Source of the DNA: Firmicutes bacterium UBA3553
GTDB lineage: Bacteria; Bacillota; Clostridia; Tissierellales; Sedimentibacteraceae
DNA: 52,618 bases
Direction of reading: 5' to 3'
Assembly: GCA_002381185.1 (NCBI GenBank)
Contig: DFOA01000013.1
Location: 1 to 52,618 of the forward strand
The translations under genes were made by a program, and so were the position numbers. Under the pieces are notes generated by a model, which made no database searches, was not told the origin of the DNA, and was given only the letters and a program-made list of their open reading frames with translations. Of the stretch, positions 41,830 to 49,800 are shown in pieces (positions within the stretch are counted from its first letter, which is position 1; the number at the start of each line of letters is the position of its first letter).

Positions 41830-41986
41830 AACAATATTGTTAAAATAACTATTGTTATTTTGAATATGGAAGTTTGCAGCCGCGAGTTATCCGCGGCTTT
41901 TTTGTATGCTCTAACTCCATTTTTCCGAGTCTCTTTTCTGAAAAATGGATGGTAGGTCAATCGCACAAAATGCCAAATTTGTGCGA
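41830..41986. other. Cluster of consecutive hairpins upstream of the MutS2-like gene
   Basis: Within 157 bp there are five palindromes: ACAATATTGT (from 41831); AAAATAAC / GTTATTTT (41842-41861); AGCCGCG / CGCGGCT with six T residues (41878-41903, a terminator-like hairpin); CCATTTTTC / GAAAAATGG (41917-41948); and TCGCACAAA / TTTGTGCGA (41961-41986). They lie about 120 bp before the next start codon. They may form an attenuator leader or the remains of a small transposable element. Confidence 0.6.
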
Positions 41987-42107
41987 CGAAGGAGCAGACA
42001 AATTTGCTGCATTTCCCTGCGTACTTCAAAAATATACTAAATCTACACCGTTATTTGTAGATTCCATAGATATGAGCATTTATTACAATTAAGAAAGGAA
42101 TATGGAT

Positions 42108-44015
42108 ATGAATAACATGACTATGGAAAAATTACAATATGATGAATTGAAAGAACATGTTAAAAATTACTGCACAAGTAATTTAGGAAAAATTATGATA
42201 GATAAGTTACATCCTTCATCTCATTTGGAAACCGTTAAAAAAAGGTTGAATGAAACAACAGAAGGGAAAATACTGTTGGAAAGCAGTGTAGTACCATTGC
42301 AGGGAATTGTGCACATAGATAATATTATTTCAAAACTAGAGAAAGGGATGATATTAAACGGTGAAGCACTTAGCAATGTTTCAAGCTTTTTAAGAGGCTG
42401 CAGAAAGCTTAAGGCTTATATGGAGGATATGAAATTCTATGCTCCTGTTTTAGCCGGCTATTCAAATTCAATAGAGGTGTTGGAGCATATTGAAGAAGAA
42501 ATAAATACTTCAATAGTTAATGATAAAGTAAGTCCTGATGCGTCGAAGGAATTAAAAAGGATTACCAGATTAATAGAAAATCTTGAAATAAAAATAGAAA
42601 ATAAATTAAATGATTTCCTGAGATCAGCAGTAAATAAAAATTATATACAGGATTTTTTCATTACAAAAAGGAAAGAAAAATTTACAATACCGATTAAGAC
42701 TTCCTATAAAAATCAAGTATCAGGTACAGTAATAGAAATTTCCGGCGGAGGCTCAACAGTTTTTATGGAGCCTGCAGCTGTGAGTAAATATTCTTCTGAG
42801 CTTGAGCAGCTGGTTGCTGAAAAGGAAAATGAGGAATATCAAATATTATCATTTTTAACAGGTTTAATTAATGATTGTATTGGAGAGCTGAAGCAAAATG
42901 CAGAGGTTGTTGGAATTTATGATATGATTTTTGCAAAATCCAAATTTAGCAGAGAAATAAACGGTATTTCACCTAATGTAAATAATTACGGATATATAAA
43001 TATAATAAATGGCAGGCATCCTATGTTGAAGCATAAGGTTGTGCCATTAAATTTTACTATAGGAAAGGATTATAGAACATTAGTTATTACAGGTCCAAAT
43101 GCAGGAGGAAAAACTGTTGTATTAAAAACAGTTGGATTGCTGACCTTGGCAGTACAATCCGGATTTCATATACCATGTGAATCAGGAAGTGAATTTTCTG
43201 TTTTTGAAAATATATTTGCAGATATAGGAGATGACCAAAGTATAGAAAATGCTTTAAGTACATTTTCATCTCATGTAAAGAATATTGCTCAAATCATTCA
43301 GGACACTAACAAATCCACTCTCTTACTGTTTGATGAAATAGGAAGCGGAACAGAACCTAACGAGGGTGCAGCATTGGCAATTTCAGTTTTGGAGGAAGTT
43401 TACCACAAGGGTGCAATTACTGTATCTACAACACATTATGGTGAAATCAAGGATTATTCCTTAAATCATCCTGACTTTGAAAATGCAGCTATGCTTTTTA
43501 ACAGTGAAACTTTAGAGCCATTATTTAAACTTCTGATAGGTGAGTCCGGCAATAGCAATGCTTTTTGGATAGCTGAAAAAATGGGAATAAATAAATCGGT
43601 AGTACAGCGTGCCAGAGAATATATTTCCAGTAAAGAATATAATTTTAATATGATAAGTAAAAATAAAGTCATCCAAATAAAAAATGAGGAAATAAATGTG
43701 GATGAAGAGGTTATTGATTTTGATATAGGAGATAGGGTTTATTTAACAGAATACAAGGAGTCAGGTATTGTTTATAAGCCAAAGGATAAGTTTAATAATT
43801 TAACTGTTTTCTATAAAGGTGAATTTAAAGAAATCAATGTTAAACAATTAAAATTAGAAAATAAAGCCAGAGAATTGTATCCGGATGGATACGATTTGAA
43901 TACTTTGTTTGTTGACTATTCAGAGCTTAAATTAGAAAGAGATATAAATAGGGGATCGAAGAAAGCATTGAAGGAAATAAATAAAAAAATAAAATTGAGA
44001 AGAAATAATATTTAA
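42108..44015 (+). CDS. MutS2-like DNA-binding ATPase without Smr domain
   Basis: The 635-aa protein has the MutS2 layout: an N-terminal helical core and clamp, Walker A GPNAGGKT, Walker B LLLFDEIGSGTEP, and the signature STTHYGEIKDY. It stops about 100 residues after the ATPase, with a KOW-like segment (FDIGDRVYLTEYKESGIVY) but without the C-terminal Smr nuclease of canonical MutS2, which is about 780 aa. MutS2 proteins act in recombination suppression and ribosome rescue; loss of Smr changes or removes nuclease function. ATG 42108 has AAAGGA 8 nt upstream. Many clostridia carry such a second MutS2-type gene. Confidence 0.85.
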   Translation: MNNMTMEKLQYDELKEHVKNYCTSNLGKIMIDKLHPSSHLETVKKRLNETTEGKILLESSVVPLQGIVHIDNIISKLEKGMILNGEALSNVSSFLRGCRKLKAYMEDMKFYAPVLAGYSNSIEVLEHIEEEINTSIVNDKVSPDASKELKRITRLIENLEIKIENKLNDFLRSAVNKNYIQDFFITKRKEKFTIPIKTSYKNQVSGTVIEISGGGSTVFMEPAAVSKYSSELEQLVAEKENEEYQILSFLTGLINDCIGELKQNAEVVGIYDMIFAKSKFSREINGISPNVNNYGYINIINGRHPMLKHKVVPLNFTIGKDYRTLVITGPNAGGKTVVLKTVGLLTLAVQSGFHIPCESGSEFSVFENIFADIGDDQSIENALSTFSSHVKNIAQIIQDTNKSTLLLFDEIGSGTEPNEGAALAISVLEEVYHKGAITVSTTHYGEIKDYSLNHPDFENAAMLFNSETLEPLFKLLIGESGNSNAFWIAEKMGINKSVVQRAREYISSKEYNFNMISKNKVIQIKNEEINVDEEVIDFDIGDRVYLTEYKESGIVYKPKDKFNNLTVFYKGEFKEINVKQLKLENKARELYPDGYDLNTLFVDYSELKLERDINRGSKKALKEINKKIKLRRNNI

Positions 44016-44424
44016 AGGTTTTTCGGAGGATGGATAATATGGATAAAAACAAGAAAATATTCGTCCTCTGGTTAATCTAGAAAAACTAAATTCAGAGATT
44101 GGATTAGAATAGTTGATAAAACAATACCTTTAAACCTTTTGAATTGACATTAAGGGGATATTGGATATAATGGTCATCAAAATTATATACACAGGGCTGA
44201 TGAACAATTAAAAATGTTTTGAAAATTTTAACAGTTATATATTGAAAGTATGTTGCAAAATAAGTCGATTTGTGCCACACTAAGTGTATGTATAAGCAAA
44301 AGTGATTGAAAATCTTGTGCCTGGTTTGCAAGAATGAACGGTGGGATACAAGATAACATGTATTTACATAGCGAAAATCAGTTGCTGATCCACGAAAAGA
44401 ATATACCATAAGGAAGTGATCGCC
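44016..44424 (+). other. Gap with gene remnants
   Basis: After the MutS2-like gene a GGAGGA-led ORF (ATG 44041) stops after 13 codons; in another frame a short coding-like stretch (IRPLVNLEKLNSEIGLE, 44059-44109) continues it, which suggests a frameshifted remnant. The rest of the gap to 44424 shows no gene I can support; a minus-strand frame covering 44104-44694 is mainly a shadow of the LytTR gene. Confidence 0.4.
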
Positions 44425-45162
44425 ATGCTGCGTATTGTCATTTGTGACGACCAGCCACAAGAACTTCAAATCATTAACGAATATATAACAGAATACCTTT
44501 ATACTCACAAACTGGAAGCGGATATGAAAAAATTTTCTCACCCTGATAAATTGCTGAAGAGTATTGAAACCGAGAGCTTTCACCTTTACATATTGGACAT
44601 TGTCATGCCTATGGTCAGCGGCATCGAGCTTGGTAAAGAAATCCGCCGCCTTGATCATGAGGCAAAAATTATCTACGTAACCACAGAGCCCCAATTTGCT
44701 TTGCAGGCCTATGCCGCAAGCCCCATGAATTATTTGGTTAAGCCGATTGATAAGCAGCAGTTGTTCGATACGCTCTCTTTTGCTATTTCAAAAATAGAAT
44801 TGTCAGAGGAACAGATATTTACGGTAAAAACCGCCAGGAGCTTGCAGGTACTCAATTTTTCTGATATTCTTTGCTGTGAATATCGCAGTCATGCTGTTAT
44901 TTTTACACTTACTAATGGTGAGGAAATAATCAGCCGTACTTTCCGAGAAAGCTTCTCGGAATATATTATCCCTTTTTTAAGAGATATTCGTTTTTTACGA
45001 TGTCACACCTCGTATCTCATTAATATGAGAAGGGTGGAACGTTTTGCAAAGGATAGCTTTACTCTTCGCGGCGGGAAAGTTGTTCCCATTGCGTCAAAGC
45101 AATATCCGTCTGTACGGGATCAATACATGAATTTTCTTATGGCAAAGGAAGGTTGCAAATGA
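44425..45162 (+). CDS. LytTR-family response regulator
   Basis: The 245-aa regulator has a receiver domain with CDD at the start, acceptor Asp in LYILDIVMPMVSG, Thr in IYVTTEP and Lys in LVKPIDKQQ. A LytTR DNA-binding domain follows (EIISRTFRESFSEY...FLRCHTSYLINMRRVERF). AAGGAAG precedes ATG 44425; a GTG at 44416 is less likely. Its stop overlaps the kinase start by an ATGA. Such pairs of AgrA/VirR type regulate envelope, bacteriocin or quorum functions and bind direct repeats; one such repeat lies after the kinase gene. Confidence 0.93.
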   Translation: MLRIVICDDQPQELQIINEYITEYLYTHKLEADMKKFSHPDKLLKSIETESFHLYILDIVMPMVSGIELGKEIRRLDHEAKIIYVTTEPQFALQAYAASPMNYLVKPIDKQQLFDTLSFAISKIELSEEQIFTVKTARSLQVLNFSDILCCEYRSHAVIFTLTNGEEIISRTFRESFSEYIIPFLRDIRFLRCHTSYLINMRRVERFAKDSFTLRGGKVVPIASKQYPSVRDQYMNFLMAKEGCK

Positions 45163-46445
45163 GTGAGTATTTTCCTGATTTCATTCGGGGAGTCATATCT
45201 ACAACCGCTAATGTTTTGCTGATAATTACTCTCCTACAGCCAAAATACTCCAAAAAAGTGACTTTATTTACTATGCTTGGTATTCTTGCTGCGGATTTGG
45301 GTACGGCCGTTTATTGTTATCTCATCGGTAATCTTACCATGCTGGCAAAAATTGATATTGCCCTGTTTGCTGTTCTGTGCTTTGCAGTGCGACCGCTGTT
45401 CAAAGATACTTTTATGCAGTGGCTGTTCAGCTACCTAACGGTACTAAATATCAGCTATGCTGTGATTGCTTTAAGCTTTGTCGGCTCAAGAAGATTACCA
45501 TATCCTGTGTATGCAAACTCAATATTACGCTTTATTCTGTTTGGCGCTGTTCTTCTCATTTTGTGGCGTTATGTTCGCCCCTTATACCGGCAGGCTGTGG
45601 AATATTGGACAGCGTACTTCACAGTGGCATTAGGTATTAATATTACATTTACATATTATGTTCTCTTTTCTGATGATATTGTTCTTACACTGACCGAACA
45701 GGCTGTTCCGCTGCTTCTATTGACTTTTACAGGGATTGCGGCATATAGCTCCATTTTTCTGTCACTTAAAAATCTTCAGCGAGAGTATAGGATAAAAGAG
45801 GAAAATCAAAAAATGCAGGAGGAGAGGGAATACCTGCAATTAGCTACCAGCAATATGTCAGAACGTCTGAAATTTATGGAAGAGGTGTCGGCCGAGAACA
45901 GCCGTGCCGCCCATGACCGTCGTCATTTCAATAATATGCTTTTAGAGCTTTTGGAAAAAGGCGAAAATAATGATGCCGTTGCCCTGCTGAAAAAACAAAA
46001 TCAGTCTGTACCCAAGATTAGCAAAGTCTACTGTGAAAACCATGTTGTCAATGCTGCTGTCTGTCATTATGTGAAGCTTGCGGAAAATTCCAGCATTTCC
46101 ACAAAGATTGAACTGGATATTCCAAGCAACCTTACGGTTGATTCCTTGGAGCTTTCAATGGCGGTGTCGAATCTTTTAGAAAATGCCATTGTGGCTTGCC
46201 TGAAACAATCGGGCAGCAAAAGTCTATATATTAATTTTATCTGTCGCCATATGGGACGACTGCTTTTGGAGATAGAAAATCCCTGTGCAGAAAGTGCTGT
46301 TCTTGATGAAAACGGATATCCCGCAACTATTGAAGCGGGTCACGGAATAGGAAGTAAAAGCGTCATCGCCTTTGCAAAGAAATATAACGGTGAGCTAATG
46401 TATAAAATAGAAAAAGGAGTTTTTCGGGTTCGTCTGCTGGTGTGA
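45159..46445 (+). CDS. GHKL-type sensor histidine kinase
   Basis: The 428-aa kinase has six to seven membrane helices over residues 1-200, a coiled-coil linker, a DHAH-like box (AAHDRRHFNNMLLELLEKG) with the phospho-accepting His and a GHKL ATPase domain with N-box SNLLENAIVACL and GHGIGSKSVI. It lacks the classical HisKA four-helix part, as usual for AgrC-type kinases, which sense peptides. ATG 45159 overlaps the regulator's stop. The kinase is predicted to phosphorylate the LytTR regulator. Confidence 0.92.
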   Translation: MSEYFPDFIRGVISTTANVLLIITLLQPKYSKKVTLFTMLGILAADLGTAVYCYLIGNLTMLAKIDIALFAVLCFAVRPLFKDTFMQWLFSYLTVLNISYAVIALSFVGSRRLPYPVYANSILRFILFGAVLLILWRYVRPLYRQAVEYWTAYFTVALGINITFTYYVLFSDDIVLTLTEQAVPLLLLTFTGIAAYSSIFLSLKNLQREYRIKEENQKMQEEREYLQLATSNMSERLKFMEEVSAENSRAAHDRRHFNNMLLELLEKGENNDAVALLKKQNQSVPKISKVYCENHVVNAAVCHYVKLAENSSISTKIELDIPSNLTVDSLELSMAVSNLLENAIVACLKQSGSKSLYINFICRHMGRLLLEIENPCAESAVLDENGYPATIEAGHGIGSKSVIAFAKKYNGELMYKIEKGVFRVRLLV

Positions 46446-46489
46446 TATCGGACAATCTTCATTTGACAAAAGTAAATTTCATGTTGATA

Positions 46490-46531
46490 TGAGTTTTTTA
46501 AGTGTAAAAATGAGTCTTTTAAGTGTAAAGA
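46490..46531 (+). promoter_or_regulatory. 21-bp tandem direct repeat, candidate LytTR operator
   Basis: TGAGTTTTTTAAGTGTAAAAA (46490-46510) is followed directly by TGAGTCTTTTAAGTGTAAAGA (46511-46531), with 19 of 21 positions equal. LytTR regulators bind two direct repeats about two helical turns apart, so this fits. A TATAAA about 43 bp further and then the small Cys-rich gene follow. Confidence 0.6.
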
Positions 46532-46616
46532 TTCATTTTTTATTTTTTGATGGTATTCTTTTAGCAGAAATTGTATAAAAATCTGAATATATTTCAACAC
46601 AAAGGAGCGTGATATT

Positions 46617-46838
46617 ATGGAAAATCGCCGTTGTAGGAAGGAGGATATGCCACTTTCTGCCCCCAATGCAGAAGGAAATGTGTGGCCAAGACAGTTTTGT
46701 CCGGCTTTTGAGCAAAGAGCCGATACAACTGAGGGAATACGACAATGTTGGTACTGCCGGTATGCCGATTTTCATTTGGATAAGCCCCGCTCATTGGATG
46801 TGGGTGTGTGCTGCTGGCCGAAAAAGATATTAAGATAG
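46617..46838 (+). CDS. Small Cys-rich protein
   Basis: The 73-aa product has Cys at positions 6, 28, 44, 47, 64 and 65, with a CWYC pair in IRQCWYCRYADFHLDK that could coordinate a metal. It has no signal peptide. AAAGGAG lies 9 nt before the ATG. It sits right after the putative LytTR operator and is therefore a candidate target of that system. No family is recognised; an overlapping ORF in another frame (46609) is its shadow. Confidence 0.7.
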   Translation: MENRRCRKEDMPLSAPNAEGNVWPRQFCPAFEQRADTTEGIRQCWYCRYADFHLDKPRSLDVGVCCWPKKILR

Positions 46839-46879
46839 GGGTATAGATAAAGGATGAGAATTGGAGAGATAAAGCAATT

Positions 46880-49800
46880 ATGAAAAAAAAACGAATTATA
46901 TCAGCAATTTTAGTTGTTTGTATGTTGATTACTTCATTGCCCTTAGAAACATTTGCGGTAGAAAATGCTGAGAGAATTAATCCGTTTTCTGATATTACAA
47001 AACAGGATTGGTTTTATGAAGACGCACTATATGCTTACGAAAACAATTTGTTCAGCGGAACGAGTGCAAATACATTTTCGCCAAACATACCTATGACAAG
47101 GGCAATGTATGTCACAGTCATTGGTCGTATGGAGAACATTGATACAAGTGTGTTTTTGAAAAATTCCACTTTTACGGACGTAGAAAAAGGAAGCTACTAT
47201 GCGCCTTATGTGGAATGGGCAAAACAAATGGGTATAACATCAGGTACAGGAAACGGTATGTTTAGTCCTGATAATCTTATCACACGTCAGGATATGGCAA
47301 CCTTCACGACTCGTTTTTTCGATGCCTACGGTTATATATACCCGGATGCTTCATATATGACGCTTCCTAAAGACATTGAACTCATTTCATCATATGCAAA
47401 GGATTCTGTATTGAAGTTATGGTCTGTGGGCTTGCTTAAAGGCGATGAAAACGGAAACTTTAATCCTTTAAAGACCGCAACAAGAGCAGAAACCGCAGCA
47501 TTTTGTTCACGTATTCACCAGAGTGAAAATTCAGAAATCCAAACCTCTGGAAATATAATCAACAATAAAAAAACAACATACGAGGTTAAATTTGAAACAA
47601 ATGGCGGCGGTACTATAGCAAGTCAAAAATTTCGCTCAGGTGTCGCTATGGACAACCTCCCTATTCCATTTAAAGAAAATTCAATATTTGAAGGTTGGTG
47701 CTATGACGAGGAGCTCAGCCTTCCTATAGCGACCACCGACACTGTAAAAAACAATATGACACTTTACGCAAAGTATCTTGAAACAAAACCTTTAGAGGAA
47801 TATGAAACCCCGGTTTTTGCAAGTGCCCTTGATCAAAGTCCTGACTTTACTATAGAAGTTGTTTCAACACAAGAAATGACTGCTGATGAAGTAAAAAACT
47901 GTATTACCGCAAAAAATCTTTCCAGTATCAAACAAGAGGATTTTATAAATGTTACAGGGAGCAAAAAGAATTTTGTTATTCATGGCACAAACGGATTTGA
48001 AAAAGGCGCAACATATAAACTTACACTTGATAATGAAAATCTTTCCTTCGAGGGATTTCCCGATTCAGTAAGAGACTATAACTTTACTGTAGCAAAAGAA
48101 AAAGCACTTAATTTTTCATTAAACAGTGATATTATTTATGTTCCGGCATCAGAGATAGTGAGGATAACAGGAAAAACCAACGCTCCTATTACACTGAACG
48201 AAAGCGGTATTTCCGAAACCGCACCAAGCGGAGGTAATTTTACATATTCGGGCAGTACAGAAATTAAGGTTGGAGATAATCTTGCTATATATGAAGGCAC
48301 ACGTCCGGATTTGAGGAGTGTGGATAATGATAATGACGGAGATATCCTTTATGTAAAAATAATAGGGAAATCAGGAAACTCCTATACATATACAGGTGTT
48401 GAAATTGAAGAGGTATTATTTACTCCTGATGTATTGCCGATTTCAAACAGCGCTGACACAGACGCAGATGCAAGTAACTATTCTGTTACGGTTTCTAAAG
48501 ATATATTGGACTTTTCCGGAGACATATATCAAAATATCGGTCTTGATTCACAGACAACAATTGATGTAGGTGATTTTATATCGTTTTATGATGGTGACTT
48601 TGGCTATAATATGCAAGACATAAGCTATGCAAAAATTACTGCTGTAAGTGAAGATGAGGACAATTTTGTTATTAAGTTTAAAACCGTTACACAGGAAGAA
48701 ATGTTTGCATCAATGGATGCATATGACACAAATCAGATTTCAGGCGAGGAAATGCTTGAAAATGTCAATAAAGATGCAATTGAGCGCAGTGTGGAGAGGC
48801 AGGCTTTAAACAGCGGTTTTGCCGAGGAAGCGGCGCTCTATCTTGCGTCATTAGCGCTTAAAACAGATTCATATACCGAATTGTCAAGTGCCTATGACCT
48901 TACGGACATTCAAATTAAATCAAAAGATGGCGATGATTTGACTGACGGTGAAATTATGCTGATGGATGGTCAAAAGGTAGAAGTTGATATCAGCAAGCTG
49001 CAGGCAAATTTAGGTACAAAACTTGATTATTTTGGCGGATATGACGGTCTTAGATTGACGTTGGAGATTGGCATTGAGATAAAAATACATGCAAGTGACA
49101 AGGCTGATATTGTTATGGAAATTACAGGTAAATTTGAGCAAGAGGTCCGCATTGATATTAATGTTGACGGCGGTGCTGTTTGGAAATGGTGGGGGCCATT
49201 CCCTTATATTTCAGAATATGAAGCTACTGCAAGTGTAGATTTATTTGATTATACCGGAATAGGGATTGAAGCTACCATTATTACGGCAGAAGCTGAAGAA
49301 GACGATTTAACCGGAATGAAAAACGAAACAATAAATGATATCGGAAAGCAGCTGAAAGACCTTATGGATGCAAAAGACAAATATATAGGTGACGGCAGCG
49401 GAACGGTTGCGGAGGGGCTTGCGGATAAATATAAAAATATGATTGAAAACGAAGACAGCGAGTGGGTTGAGTTATTCAGCAAGGATATATTTAAAAAAGA
49501 ATTTAACATATGCTTAATTATTGCTGTTGAGGTAGGGGTAGAATTTGTAGTAAGCGCAAATGTAAACATTTCTCTAGGCATGGATTTTTACTATGCCAAC
49601 GCCAAACGATATGTTTATACGGTTGCAGTATTTGCAAATAATGTAACAAGTGATGTTATTGATATTTTGGAAGAACAGTATCAGTTTGAATTTTACGTTA
49701 TGGGAACTTTGGGCTTGCGTGCCGGAATCAGAGCAGGAATAAAGGTAGGATTATTCACTACAAAGCTTGCAAGTGTAGGTTTTACTGCTGAGGTGGGTGC

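Noticed and set aside
44268..44290. GCCACACTAAG shared with the remnant region near 39580
   Set aside because: Only 11 bases agree and the surroundings differ, so chance is likely.
44104..44694. 196-codon minus-strand ORF
   Set aside because: It overlaps the start of the clearly conserved LytTR regulator on the other strand and its product looks like a reverse shadow, with no ribosome site.
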